64,000 bases of DNA from positions 1,033,501 through 1,097,500 of the forward strand of contig WPIO01000135.1 in assembly GCA_009760855.2 (NCBI GenBank). The letters are read 5' to 3'. The position numbers and the translations under genes are program-made. Under the pieces are notes generated by a model. That model was not told where the DNA came from and did no database searches. It saw nothing but the letters and a program-made list of their open reading frames with translations. This document shows positions 52,629-64,000 of this stretch, one piece after another. Positions within the stretch are counted from its first letter, which is position 1. Each line of letters starts with the position of its first letter. The DNA is from Cristatella mucedo (Eukaryota > Bryozoa > Phylactolaemata > Cristatellidae).

Positions 52629-53538
52629 TTAGAAGAGGAAAACGAACCGAAACGTAGAGCTGCCTGGAGAAGTGGACAGCGGTAAACTCCCCGTCGCCGC
52701 GTTATTATCTGGCATCATCAGTGCACAATAAATATCGATGCAATGCACGGCGAAGAAGCGACGATCCAAACAGGGAGCGTAACGGCAGTTAGCAACCTTC
52801 GCGTGACATGAAGTCCAAACTCCTTTCCCAGAAATGTTGCAACTAAGCAAAGCAGCTTGACCAGCGTCAGAGAGGCAGTCGATGACACCGGCACCTTGTG
52901 CAGACGCAGTTTTGCTGCAAGTTACAACAGTCGAACGCTCCACAACGGCAAACAATATCGCAGAAATGAACACTTCGCCTTTTTTACTTTCGGTCAAGGC
53001 CAAAGTGCCACACACCCGGACATCATCCGAAGCCAGTTCTGTGCTGTGGTGTGAAATAATAAATTATGGCTTCTCAAGGTGTATATCGGATTTTCAGGTT
53101 TCATCACTTGGAGCTATAAGCATGGCCTGCACCTGTGCTACATTGGCCACCTTATCGCCCTCGAAACTTTTTACAATAAACTTAGTAGATCCAGTCCTGT
53201 TACTATCTTCGGAAGTTCCTGCTTCTTTGTAGTCTTTGCATTATTCGTTGTAGACTGCAGGCAACCGATAGATTTTAGTTCTTACATAACTACCTGCCGA
53301 GCTGGTTTGGTCAAGCAGTTAAGGCGTTCACCCCGACCTTTCACCTCGGTCGTGAAGCCGAGCATCTTACCTTCTGGGCTACACAAAGGAACATCCTTCG
53401 CCATAACGTTCAACTGAATTCCAATTGACTGCCGCCTTTGGTTATAACTCTCTGGCTGAGCTGAGCGTGAGGGCTTGATCTCAGTGAAACCGTACCTTCT
53501 TGTAACGTTAAGATCCAAGGAAGTGCTAGACTTCGCAT
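52629..53538 (-). CDS. Candidate two-exon Cys-rich gene, unknown family
   Basis: Minus strand. A TATA-like TATAAAG (53583-53577) lies about 40 bp before ATG 53538. A short first exon (53538-53496) codes a hydrophobic start MRSLALPWILTLQE and could splice in phase at GAAG|GTACGG to an exon after cacag at 53039 (53038-52629, TAA), giving about 150 aa. The second exon has nine cysteines (VRVCGT, VVTCSK, VIDCLS, LLSCNI, WTSCHA, ANCRYAPC, VHCIDIYC). An alternative donor at 53370 (AAG|GTAAGA, stronger) is in phase with exon 2 but not with ATG 53538; that form would start at ATG 53404 and lack a signal. AATAAA on this strand lies near 52436. Family unrecognised; the exon structure is uncertain. Confidence 0.38.
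53300..53368 (+). mobile_element. SINE family A head fragment
   Basis: gagctggtttggtcaagcag and gttaaggcgttcaccccgac match the head of the SINE at 10415. It sits in the intron of the Cys-rich candidate. Confidence 0.6.
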
Positions 53539-53576
53539 GATACGTGTTCTTTCGCTGCTCACGAAATTGCTGAGAT

Positions 53577-53583
53577 CTTTATA
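53577..53583 (-). promoter_or_regulatory. TATA-like box before the Cys-rich candidate
   Basis: TATAAAG on the minus strand, about 39 bp upstream of ATG 53538, at a spacing that would allow a very short 5' UTR. Confidence 0.35.
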
Positions 53584-54049
53584 CCCAGCCGCCGCCGCCA
53601 CCGGTAAAGCCACTGACGTTTGCAGCTAATACCCACTATTCTCGGTGCCCACTGACAGGGACACAGAACATAGCACGGCCTGGCGGGCCCCTTAATCATT
53701 GGTGAGATGCTTGGTGGCCGCAGCCTAGCTCAGATCGCTGGGTCGTACCTCCTTCCGGTAAAGCTGGCTCTTCACTTTGGCGTCGATGAAAGAGCAACTT
53801 GCAATTCACTCCAATTGGATGCTACACCATCAAACTGCCAGAAATTTGTAACCCGATGTTAACTGTACCAACCCTCTGGCTTTCCGATATAGCTTTCCAA
53901 GAGTACAGTCTCTGCTTTGTCAAGTATTTCTTACAAGGTCTCGTTGGTCGCTGTGTAATGCAATCTATCCCCGTCTGCAACTCCACAAAACCACACAGAC
54001 TATGTGGTTGCAACACAGGAGGTTTTCTACAGCTAAATCATCGGTAGCA

Positions 54050-54480
54050 CACGTACTTCATCCCACACAATAAAGAGAAAGTGAGAGGCGTGGCTGAATC
54101 GGAAGGGCAGTTTAAGTAGTGAGTAGCATGTAATAAGTAGCTGTTCAGCATGGCTGAAAAGAATGTGCCCAGTCGGCAGCAGGAGAATAGATGTCGTTAC
54201 GTAAGGATTGTGGAAGTGAGTTCCACAGCCTAGGGCCTGTAGAGCAAAAGCATCTGCCACCAACGGAGAAAGCGGAGAAATAGAACAGCTAATTTATTGT
54301 CCATAGAGGACATAAGGATACGAGGAGCTTGAACTTCGTGCAGCAGTTCAGGTAGTGTGAGGGAGCCAAGCGGCAGCGTGGGAAGGGCCTCGTGGGTCAG
54401 CGTAAGAGCTCTACTCTGTAACTGTTTATCTATCGGAAGCCATCGAAGCTCCTTCAGCAAAGGATACACGTGGTCAAACC
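54050..54480 (-). mobile_element. LINE family B RT C-terminal fragment
   Basis: Minus frames read LLKELRWLPIDKQLQSRALT, DNKLAVLFLRF and, after a frame change, the SLPQF-like region. It ends just upstream of the PPT1 5' region. Confidence 0.72.
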
Positions 54481-55055
54481 TCTGGAATTAGTTAACTAAT
54501 TCAGTCATTTGGGGCCCTCGACCGTGCATTGATCAACATAGCCACTAGAACCGCAAAATAATAATATGGGGTAGCATTGAGAAAGTATACCCTTTTTCAA
54601 AACCAACGAAGCAATTCGACGGCACATAAGTTTGCCTGTGCTCAGCTGCGAAAGTCTCTCTGTTTTTTTTTACAGCTCTTTGTCTCCCCAGGGCATCGAG
54701 TTGTTTCGCTCTGCCGCACGACTCTGGTGAGTATTCGCGTTAGTTTTACGCCCAAGAGTTCAAAAGGACGCTTCTATCGATTCTTATCGGACGAGTAAGC
54801 TTTGCGAGAGGGTGGGGAAATCTTAGCGTCGCTGTTGTGGCCCCCCACCGAGTTCAAGGGTTGGGGCGGAAGTTTACCGCCCAGACCGAGGTTGCTGGTC
54901 GCGAGTCCGTCTCTGCCATAGCGTGACCGCGCGGGTGAACCGCAGTGCACACGTTGATCGCTCGCTTAGCAGTACCGAGTCCAGCCTACCTCTTTGGTGG
55001 CTCGCTTGCAGGTGCTCGTTAGAGGGCTAGATACTATCTAGCGTGGACAGAAACC
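54481..55055 (+). promoter_or_regulatory. PPT1 upstream region
   Basis: The last 200 bp before the ATG at 55056 are GC-richer than the flanks and have no TATA box. The start context aaaccATGG is a good Kozak match. A TSS cannot be placed. Confidence 0.35.
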
Positions 55056-58000
55056 ATGGCCCTCATCCCAGCGTCGTCCGCTGCGGTGCTGCTCTCCTGC
55101 TTGGCCGCTCTGCGGCTCTGCGGCTCGATGGGCGTCTTGCCAAGAGATGGCCCCACGCCCATCGTTATTTGGCATGGAATGGGTGAGTAATTAAGTACAA
55201 TCTTCCGCTTGCCAGCTCTCGCTGTCGCTCGGCTTGCATGTTTATTGTTGGAAGGGAGGGGCGTGTAGCGTTCTCTGCCCGCCGGTCAGTCCTGATTTTG
55301 ACTGCACTATCGTCGTCATTATCATTGCCGCTGTGAGCCTCAATCCAGATCTTGTACCATGACCAGCATCGGAGGATTAAGTTGCCGCCGCGCCCCCTGC
55401 CAGTCCTCGTTTGGACTGCATTATCATCATCCCCATCGTCTTATCATCGCCGCACAGGATCTGCACCCTCACATCTCTGCATCACGTGCGCTTCGGACGA
55501 CGTGCACTGCGGACACTTCATCATACGCCGGTCGAATAACACCCTGTCTATTTGTCATTCGCAGGCTCGTTTTAAAAACTTCGCATGGTCTTGCTTGATC
55601 GTCTGTTGGCTCACCTCTATTCGCTTTCAACTTTGCATGTCTCAGCAGACGCCATATCATTAACTTATCCCGGTCTTCTCTTTCAAATGGACAGCCACAG
55701 TAGATTTGGTCATGGCCTTGCTGTGTGGGCTCACGCTTGTGTGACCATGCTGTATCAATCCTCACGCCGAAGGTCATGCACTCGCTATGACCACGTTTGC
55801 CAAAGTAACCCGGACCAAGTATTTGAGAGAGAGGCTTTGTCGCTTTAATGGTCTGTGAGTAAGGCACACACACTATGTGCCGTACTACAGTACTCGCCCG
55901 GGGAACAATGCTCTACCTGAAGAGTGCTGGTGCCTGGCATTAAGCTGGCAGCAGTACTTCGTTCCCTCCGTTACCTCTGCTAGATCATTAGTTTGCTGCC
56001 GCCTGAGTCTGCAACTGCTACAGCCAGTGGCACCTGAAGGGTTATGAATGCTTTTACCTCTCCGTTTGTGCCGAACCAGGCAGTCCGTTGGACCTGATGG
56101 TGATTGCTCTACGTGGCAGATGTAATCTGTCAGTGGCATCAAGCATTTTTAATTTTTCGATTGCCTGCTGCCGTTTCCAAGAGCTGGAAGTTTGAATGAG
56201 CTCTCATCGATTTTTTTTTATTCTAGGTGATACGTGTTGCAACCCTCTCAGCATGGGTAGCATCGTTTCACTGCTGAAAAAGCAAATAGATGGCGTGTAC
56301 GTCCTATCGCTGGAGATTGGAAATAACGCGATAGAGGTGATGTAATGGAGCTCTCACAGTTTATTCAGACTGATGCCGTGCCTCATTTAGCATCGTGTTG
56401 ATTCGCCTGAGATGTTTTGAATTCGGCTTACTTTCTCTTCGGCGATTCATAGATGTTTTCTCAGTCAACTGTCTAGAATCCAGAAAATGTGACAGACGGC
56501 ACCTCCACAGACTTGTCTGCGTCGACTGTGGGGGACTAGTTAAGAGCTCACGGTGCCACGAATTCGTTAGACGTTGTCTGTCGGATCGATCTGACGTGCC
56601 GATATATGCTCTGGCTCGGCATCAGTGCATATGAGTAGGCATCGCAGTGGAACACATTTGGTTGACTTTCCCAGGAATGAATGTATTGCTTATTTTCAAT
56701 GTAAATCTGTAAATCGCTAAGCACTGATAAGGAGTTATCGCGGATCCCCGCCAGAGCCCGATAGGCAGGCGTGGGATTTTCATTCTGCGCTGTAAAGTCA
56801 GGGTGTGTCAAATTTATCTAGGGAGTCGACCAGATCCGTTTAATCGCCTCTGATGCTCAAGGCAGATGGGAATTTTCGACTGCATAGTTCAGCATCGTGT
56901 CTGCATGTTTTCGACTGTTCGAGCGTTACAAAACGTACTGCTTCTCTTGATTCGCTAGCTCAGTTCGTGTAAGTGTAAGAAGCAGCCAACCGAAGACAAT
57001 GCCACTGATTTGCCAGCCAGGTATTGGGTGTGAGCTTGTCGTCGGGCTTATATCAATATGAGGTCTCAAAGGTGTCTCGGGTATTGTGTAGCTGCCTTTT
57101 GCAGGCCTGACTGTCGGGGTTTTATTGATATTGATAGCAAAAGTTATCCAACTGGAATCTGAAATAAGCCCATGCACTCTTGTGAAATTTCACGTTGATC
57201 CATCTATTTTTTGCCGAGTTATGGAATTTACAAGGAACGAAGCTACACTTAAAACGAAGCTGTTGAGAAGTCGCAAGCATGTGCCTCAACAAGCTGCTAA
57301 CATATACCTCGATGTACCAAGGTTCAATGCGTTGGGTCACTAGTTGTGTATGATGCAGAAATTGGTAAATATTTCTTTGTAGATATATTGCTTTTGGTTT
57401 ATTTCTGGGTTAGACAGGGTTTGCCTGTTCGTTTTTAAATGCTTTCATTTTGCGTGGAAATCGTCAAAACTTCAGAGTCCGTTTCTGACATAGTTGTCTT
57501 TTGAAATGTACACTGCACAATTATTTGATTGTTGGAACAGTCTTTTCAGTATTTTCTCGACATTTACTTATAAGCTGGTATGCCACTACTCATTCCAGTG
57601 ACTTTGATTGGACCGGCAGTCTTTGCAGAAGATTGGGCAGAAGATTGGGCAGAAGTTGCTGGAATTCTCCTGGCCCAGTGTTGACTTCTTAATGCATTGC
57701 CTAGCAATAGGTTGTATGAAGGATGCATTAAAGTTAAAAGTTTTAGGTTTGCTGATTTAGCACCCTCATTTATTTAGAGGCAGGAGAGCCTTAACAGCTA
57801 TCACTGCTGCTTGAAGTGGGCAATACAGGATCGCTCACTGCAGGACTCGAACCCACGGCCTGGGTCGCGAAGAGCCAGCCGTGAAGGATTAAGACCCGGG
57901 TATAAACTTCGATAAGACACAAGTTCAAGGATATATTTACGGTGTTAGTTATACAGGGCAGCAGCGGATACTATGCATATCAGAAGGCGAATAGTAGGTT

Positions 58001-61000
58001 TCAGGTCTAGAGGGGTAGTAACCTTAGACTGGGAGATAAACTTCGACGTGAGGTCAGTGGTGACTGGCTTGAAGGTGATGTGAGGATGAGAGTAGGGGTA
58101 TTTCTTTGGGGATGGACTCTTGAATCTCCTTCGTCGTGCGGATGAAGAGGCCAAAGAAACCATCTGCTAGATCTGCACAAGAATCACTAGGTAAGGTGCT
58201 GATATGGGGAGCCGTTACCAAGATTGTTGATTGTAGATGCCAGCATTTTTAGATTGTGTATCTGTGATTCCACTAGGTTTTTATAAAAGCTAGACGTGGC
58301 CTTAAATAGGATGGATTGGTACTGCATACAGAAGTGCTCGTATGCTATTCGATGACAGTCAGTCTTGATCATGTGTATGCTTTCTCAAGTTTGAGCTTAG
58401 TAGCCTTTGCTCGCCAGCTGGAGAACTTGGGCAATATTAGCGAAGACACAGTATTTGCTAAGTCAGAGGAGCAAACTCTTCCACAACGTCGGCTAGTTTC
58501 ATGTTCTAGCATTCTGTCAGTGGCAGCAGGTCGGACAGAGGATCTAGAAGGGGAGAGGAAGATATTCTTGCTTGGACTGCATCAATGTCAAGGGACTTGA
58601 GGTTTTGCAATTCACAGATGATTTTGGATACCAACGGGGATACAAACTATAGATTGAATGAGATCGGCATGCGGTCAAAGTTGCAAAATTTTTCGGTAAT
58701 AATAGAAGTCGACAGTATCATTCGCAGGAGAATATTTGATCGAGGGATTGACCTCTATTGTGAGCAAGGGCCATGCAAGCAAGCAACAAGAGAAAATCAG
58801 TTGGCAAATGTACACAGTTCTGCACATAAGGGGTCAGCTGGGGTCATCGAAATGAATGTTTGTCACCCAGTATGATGAAGCGATTACTTCTTGAATACAG
58901 AATCGAAATGAGATCAGAGAAGTCTAAAATGAAGGAAAACTTGTAACCTCATTGGTGATTGATTTATGCCACCACTGGCAGCTTGTCGTTGAAGGGACTC
59001 AATACAAAAGATTCACAAGACTGTTTCGAGAGGAGTACCGACTGCTCGAGATTGATGTAGGACCGAGCGACAGTGTATGCACAGGAGGTGCAGGGATTGA
59101 GCCGTGCCGTCGATGGCACAGTGCTGGTATAGCACGGACCTCGCAGGCTGTGTTGCTATACATTGGCCCAAGTTTTCGGCTCCCACACTGTCTGGTTCTC
59201 TTGGCATCGCTCCGGCGTCCGGGCTATAAGACCACTGCACTGTCTGGTGAGTTGATATTGTGACCAACGGTGCTCCCAGGCTAGGCCCGACTGAGAAGCC
59301 AATGACTTCCGTGGTCACTCTTGACCGGACGGTAGCAGCTGCATGACTGCAGCAGCTGCCCTACTCCACAGATTTTAATTGCCTTGCTGAGCTAATACTG
59401 CCCACAGGGGGGGGGGGAGGGGGCACACTCTGTGATTAGCCCACTGCCCGGATGGGTAGTAAGAGGCTCACTGACTTCCCTTTCTTGGTGACAAGTCGCC
59501 AAAACCAGGAGTACTGATTGTGTTGCCTCACACTTGTACCTTGCAGCTGTTTTGTGCCCGTGTGAGAGCCTATGCACAGTCTGCTCCGGCTATGCCATGT
59601 CAGGATGGGTGGGTGGGTGTGTGTTTGCGTGGGGGTGGGGGTAAAGCTGCCTTCAGGTTGTACGGTCTTTACTGATCGGCGTCCTAGCCTTCACTTCAAT
59701 TGTATCGTCAAGCTGTCGACGGCAGCGATGGCTATGCTTGTATGCCCCGTTTGCCTACAATTGCTGCCGGTGCTGGCTTTGTCCTTGTTCACCCACTCTG
59801 CTGCCTAGCCGAACGTGTCTTCTGTTCATGACTCCATGCTGTATTTGCTGCAGGATATGGAGAACGGCTTCTTCCTCAACGTCAACACACAGATCTCCAT
59901 GGCATGCAACATAATTCAGCAGGACAAGAACCTGGGCGGTGGCTACCACTCAATCGGCTTCTCTCAAGGCGGGCAGTTCTTGCGTGCTGTCGCCCAGCGC
60001 TGTCCCAGCCCGCCCATGCTCAACCTCGTTTCCGTCGGCGGTCAGCATCAGGGTACGCCGCCTCTGCCGGTGCACAGTCATCGAAGTGGCTGCTGCAGCA
60101 GCCACTGCTGTTGCTCCTGCTCACTATCCTGCCCGGTCACTGCTGCCACCACTGCTTGCTTTTCGTGACGTTCGTGAGGCGATCTGGGTGATGATGGATG
60201 ACCTCTGCATTCCTGACTGCTGCTGCTCGGACGCCCTGCAAGGGGTGAGGTGTGTGGCCATGGTAGGGGTTTCTTGTGCACCGTCTGCTGGGATGTCGTC
60301 TCGCGAGGGCTTGCCTTCTCCCTGGCCCACGTGCATTCGGCAGCCACCGTTGCAGCAGCAGCAGCAGCAGTAGCTCACTTTGTAGGCGTGTATGGTTTTC
60401 CACGCTGCCCTGGAGACAATTCGACTCTCTGTGACACGGTGCGCAAGCTGCTGGAATACGGAGCTTACGAAGAGTTCGTTCAGAGCAGGTTAGTGCTTTG
60501 ACTGACTGCTGTCTACTGCTTGGTTGGTTGTAAGTGAGTGTCTCTGTCTGTCTCCACTAGGTCACCATTAGCGACCGTGCTTGATAAGCCCTCAAAGTCA
60601 CTGGCAGATGCAGTAAGCGCATCAGTGCATCAGACGTGCTCTTGCCTTGTGCTGAGCTCCACTGGCAGTCAGTGCGTGAGCTCTTGTTCGTGATTGTCCC
60701 ATCTTGGGAGCTAGGCTGCAGCTTGTGGCTCCACCTGGTGGCATTACTAGGCATTTGCTCCATCGCTGGCACACACAATCAATGAGCAGGTTCTCACGAG
60801 ACCACAAACTGCAGCACGCACTGGCCGGACAAGGGGGCAGGGCGAGGTGCAGCTGCTGAAAGATTCTCCACAGACAGCCGCGGCCGTCCGTGTGCTCGTT
60901 CAGGTCACGAACAGTGGCGACGACGACGCTGCTGCTCTCCGGTCTCGTATTTCCGATTCAGAGAATCTGTTTAAATTTTTTGGCTGCTATTATCTGTGAC

Positions 61001-61180
61001 CTTCGTAGGCTATGTTTCTCACTCTGTTCTCTGCTGCTTAAGATAAAGGCCACTGGCTACCAATTGTTGTACCTAAACCGCCTTATACTAGTTTGTACGC
61101 TGTGGCAAACCATGGCTAGCTATCTAACCCCAACCACATCATCCTCTAGACGTTTTGGAGTAGCAGATAGGGTGTGTGCG

Positions 61181-61213
<33 letters not shown>

Positions 61214-61877
61214 GATCACAAAACGCACACAATTATAAAAGTACACATGCGCATCAGAGACACATAAGCATGCTCAGGCACACTCACGTGCGCTCGTGCA
61301 TGCACGCACACTAGCACGAACACACACGTGCACGTTTGCATAAACATGCACATCTACGCGGCGCACGCACAAAAACTCAAACGAGCACAGGCGCATGTGT
61401 GAAAGTGCGTAGCTGAAAAATGCACACCTATGCATATGCAGATTCGAAAAGTGGGGCTGCCAGGGTGGCAACTAACCTGCGAGTGCAAGGACCTTGGCAG
61501 CACCTGCCAGGCTTGACAGATTTTAACCATCATATTGAAGAGTGGAGCTCAGCAGCAACCAGCAGCAGGCTGTCGGTTTGTTGCTTTCTTGCCAGCAGGC
61601 AGCAGCAGGCAGCAGCAGGCAGCAGCAGGCAGCAGCAGGCAGCAGCAGGCAGCAGCAGGCAGCAGCAGGCAGCAGCAGGCAGCAGCAGGCAGCAGCAGGC
61701 AGCAGCAGGCAGCAGCAGGCAGCAGCAGGCAGCAGCAGGCAGCAGCAGGCAGCAGCAGGCAGCAGCAGGCAGCAGCAGGCAGCAGCAGCAGGGCAGCAGG
61801 CAGCAGCAGGCAGCAGCAGCAGCAGCAGCAGCAGCAGGCAGCAGCAGCAGCAGGCAGCAGCAGCAGCAGCAGCAGCA

Positions 61878-61934
<57 letters not shown>

Positions 61935-61978
61935 CAGCAGCAGGCAGCAGGCAGCAGCAGGCAGCAGCAGCAGCAGCA

Positions 61979-62014
<36 letters not shown>

Positions 62015-62061
62015 CAGCAGCAGCAGCAGCAGGCAGCAGCAGGCAGCAGCAGGCAGCAGCA

Positions 62062-62106
<45 letters not shown>

Positions 62107-62114
62107 CAGCAGCA

Positions 62115-62168
<54 letters not shown>

Positions 62169-62814
62169 CAGCAGCAGCAGCAGCAGCAGCAGCAGGCAGC
62201 AGCAGGCAGCAGCAGGCAGCAGCAGGCAGCAGCAGGCAGCAGCAGGCAGCAGCAGGCAGCAGCAGGCAGCAGCAGGCAGCAGCAGGCAGCAGCAGGCAGC
62301 AGCAGCCCAATTGGGAAATGGCTTCAGCGCTGCCGGTGGTGATTGTGCTCAGATTTGTCTCCCTTGTGCAGCTGTCGGGATTCATCGTTGGCCACTAGCA
62401 TATACGTCTGAAGCCGGTGGCTACTCCTCGTGAGAGGAGTACAAGAGTTAGGCGAGCTTAGTGTGACGATGTGCCACACTTTTCGATATATCGGCTCTGT
62501 TATGGAGCGGAGTCACCGAGCGTATGTACGTTGCACATGGCCATCAGTGTCGCTAGTGTTTAAGTGCCGAGACGCTGCCGCCTCGTGCTGACCTCGTGCG
62601 CAGGCGTTTGCTTGCAACGGATCTACCTGCATTGCCGCACGTGCGCCCCGGTACTGCTGCTCGGCTGCTGGCAGCGCTCCAGCGAGCACGAGCGAGCAAA
62701 GCTCTGCTCGGCGCTCGCTGCAGGCTCGTCCAGGCTGAATACTGGCACGATCCTCTACACGAGGACGAGTACATCAAAGTGAGCCTCTTTCTCGCCGACA
62801 TCAACAACGAGCGG
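55056..62814 (+). CDS. PPT1: Palmitoyl-protein thioesterase 1, five exons (3' partial)
   Basis: Lysosomal hydrolase that removes fatty acyl groups from cysteines of S-acylated proteins during degradation. Exons are 55056-55182, 56227-56336, 59854-60052, 60386-60488 and 62724-62814; all junctions are GT-AG and phases agree, giving 210 residues. Residues 1-25 are a signal peptide ([13 protein letters not shown]). Family hallmarks follow: [26 protein letters not shown], the nucleophile elbow [20 protein letters not shown] (Ser116, human Ser115), [18 protein letters not shown] and [14 protein letters not shown] then [10 protein letters not shown]-glycosylation site NST is at about residue 157. 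The catalytic Asp and His and about 95 C-terminal residues should lie beyond the window. Similarity to vertebrate PPT1 is very high, so the assignment is firm; exon 3 to 4 uses a short 333-bp intron. Confidence 0.96.
55183..56226 (+). other. PPT1 intron 1
   Basis: 1,044 bp, GTGAGT to TTCTAG. Contains a loosely repeated pair around 55300-55460 (gccgccgcgccccctgcc, tcatcatccccatcgtc). No other gene recognised. Confidence 0.6.
57775..57880 (-). mobile_element. SINE family B copy in PPT1 intron 2
   Basis: ctgcaggactcgaacccacg (reverse B box) follows ctgcttgaagtgggcaatac. Same family as 49850-49945. Confidence 0.5.
58150..58960 (-). mobile_element. Decayed LINE endonuclease region in PPT1 intron 2
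   Basis: With stops and frame changes, the minus strand near 58860-58690 reads [25 protein letters not shown] and a stretch ending NDTVDFYY. These align with the GDFN, LxDLL and HTLDLVFS blocks of AP-type LINE endonucleases. Non-functional. Confidence 0.5.
60489..62723 (+). other. PPT1 intron 4
   Basis: 2,235 bp, GTTAGT to CTGCAG. Contains a CA microsatellite at 61188-61214, CA-rich DNA to about 61440 and the CAG-rich minisatellite. Flanking exon sequence is intact. Confidence 0.65.
61597..62308 (+). repeat. CAG-rich minisatellite (10-bp GGCAGCAGCA units with CAG expansions)
   Basis: About 712 bp. The ends are regular 10-bp GGCAGCAGCA units (about 19 on the left, 13 on the right); the centre is longer CAG runs separated by single GGC interruptions. 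No stop codon occurs in any plus frame or in at least one minus frame, so large Ala/Gln/Ser/Arg ORFs appear but are not genes. Confidence 0.97.
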
Positions 62815-63439
62815 GTGGGTGCACTTTCTTTCCACTGGCTCTTGCTGGTCGCTGTCTATTGTGAGAGTCTGGCACAATGAGGTCGCACTCTAAAGCATCA
62901 GGCTACAGCCATGGCTGCTGCACTTTGGGGGGGGGGGGTGGGGGTGAGAGGGGTTCGTCGGGCTTGGCGTAATCTTCCTCAGCTGGCTTTGGGCTCATGT
63001 TCGCCTCTTCTGGTTGAGCCTTCTTTTGGCCTCGCTAGCCTAGTTAGCGGCTCGCTGTGTTGGAGGAGGGAGCAGCAGCATGACGATGCGTCGTGTGGGT
63101 GTGCATCGCTCAGCTCAGCATCTCTCGGCTCTCGGCCTCTGCACGAAAGTGGAACCGTGACTTTTGCAACTGAACAGCTTGGGAAGGAGCAGTCACATTA
63201 AAATTGCAATTGACTCGCCATGAGTGATAGATTGCCTTGGCTGCCCTCTGCCAAGTGTATTGTTCATCTTCGGAAGGCATCTTTCATTCGTTCGACAAGC
63301 AAGGGTCCCGAAGCTCCATGGCAGGGTGTCTAGAGTTGGCTTGTGAAGGAAATGCTTAGGTTCGGAAACAGAGCTTTGTTTTCTGCCAGAATGAAAGCTT
63401 GAAAATATGTAAGTGAACAGACGAATTCAGATTAATAAT
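62815..63439 (+). other. PPT1 intron 5 (start)
   Basis: Follows a GTGGGT donor. A G-run (about 62927-62946) is notable. The missing C-terminal PPT1 exons were not found up to the window end. Confidence 0.55.
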
Positions 63440-63625
63440 GCTAATTATTATAATAATGCATTTTTATGGCACCCTCAGATAACTCAATCTCTTTCTAGGC
63501 ACTTTAATTATGCTGTAAAGGAAGTATGACCATATGGTTAGTGTTAGCATGCTCTATGTCAGCGAGCATAACATGGTTAGTGGCAGCATGCACAGTGTCC
63601 GCTTGCATAAGCATATACATATCAA
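63440..63625 (-). mobile_element. LINE family A 3'-end copy
   Basis: Reverse tail (tcagataactcaatctcttt ctaggcactttaa split by divergence), then gttagtggcagcatgcacag. Inside the PPT1 intron that follows exon 5. Confidence 0.65.
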
Positions 63626-64000
63626 ATGTGAGCTATCGACCTAGTTAATTTGGATCGTACTATCCATGCTAATGCAGCCCATACTTAAGCAGTTCTGTAA
63701 ATGGAAGTCACTGCTGATTCGCTAGCTGGTGTTGACTATTTGGAAGACCCGTGCAGTTGGGGTTTGTAAATGCGAATGGCAATTGGCAAACTGCATTCCC
63801 ATATGAGAAATAAAAATTGAGCGGACAAAGTAATATAATTCTAAAGCATGCCCAAACAGCCTCTAAACTGACGTTACTGCCGATTCTCTAGTCGGCCCTG
63901 ATTAATGACAAAAGACTTGTGGCAAAGCCAGGATTTTTATCTGGGGTAGGGCACGACCTGCAAAGTGTTTATGTAGGGGGCAAGGCCCTCAAAGTTTTCA

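Larger units (their letters stand above)
56337..59853 (+). other. PPT1 intron 2
   Basis: 3,517 bp. It holds a SINE fragment (57775-57880), a decayed LINE endonuclease on the minus strand (58150-58960) and a G-run at 59406-59422. No exon recognised inside. Confidence 0.6.

Noticed and set aside
57122-57343. Overlapping ORFs on both strands in PPT1 intron 2 as a hidden exon
   Set aside because: No match to PPT1 and no need for an extra exon; flanking exons join in phase as in other species.
61420-62433. 337-aa ORF through the CAG-rich array, and similar ORFs in other frames
   Set aside because: Produced by a stop-free simple repeat lying in a PPT1 intron; no start context or family.

Overview
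This is animal nuclear DNA. Genes are split by GT-AG introns of about 0.2-3.5 kb, CpG-rich gene segments alternate with AT-rich, repeat-laden stretches, and microsatellites, tRNA-derived SINEs, LINE debris and small DNA transposons are abundant. The gene set (a ciliary radial-spoke protein, a lysosomal thioesterase, a DHHC palmitoyltransferase) is generic metazoan. A spiralian such as a flatworm or mollusc seems most likely from the retroelement style and a SPIN-like hAT insertion, but that is inference. No prokaryotic, organellar or CRISPR feature was seen.

Layout: (1) 2.5-4.2 kb, plus strand: the last two coding exons of a ZDHHC23-type palmitoyltransferase; the exon with the DHHC cysteine lies upstream of the window or was not found. 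(2) 4.2-17.7 kb: no gene found; dead LINE copies, SINEs, a TTTAGGG-like tract, a long TA array and a hairpin. (3) 17.7 kb, plus: one well-conserved N-terminal exon of cytosolic Xaa-Pro aminopeptidase (XPNPEP1-like), with no downstream exon recognised. (4) 18-21 kb: CA/TG inverted repeat, tail-to-tail LINE copies, a 417-bp array of an 8-bp unit. (5) 21.9-28.5 kb, minus: a complete seven-exon RSPH1 (MORN-repeat radial spoke head protein, about 323 aa). (6) 28.6-41.2 kb: CpG-rich and repeat DNA with a SPIN-like hAT element, a truncated R2/NeSL-like retrotransposon and a few unassigned ORFs. (7) 41.2-47.9 kb, plus: a six-exon gene for a 711-aa ZU5-ZU5-UPA-death-domain protein (DTHD1/PIDD/ankyrin-tail type). 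(8) 48-55 kb: palindromes, SINEs, a LINE tail and two weakly supported Cys-rich candidate genes pointing at each other. (9) 55.06 kb to the window end, plus: the first five coding exons of palmitoyl-protein thioesterase 1 (PPT1), with a 0.7-kb CAG-rich minisatellite in intron 4; its last exons lie beyond the window.

The genes do not form an obvious functional cluster. ZDHHC23 adds and PPT1 removes protein S-palmitate, but they act in different compartments and their shared neighbourhood is probably chance. I did not find an exciting unknown system. The best leads are the Cys-rich candidates at 51-53.6 kb, the architecture and splice choice of the death-domain gene, the orphan XPNPEP1 exon, and the repeat structures inside PPT1 and RSPH1 introns. 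Exon boundaries were set by eye from reading frame, splice consensus and remembered family sequence; no search was run.
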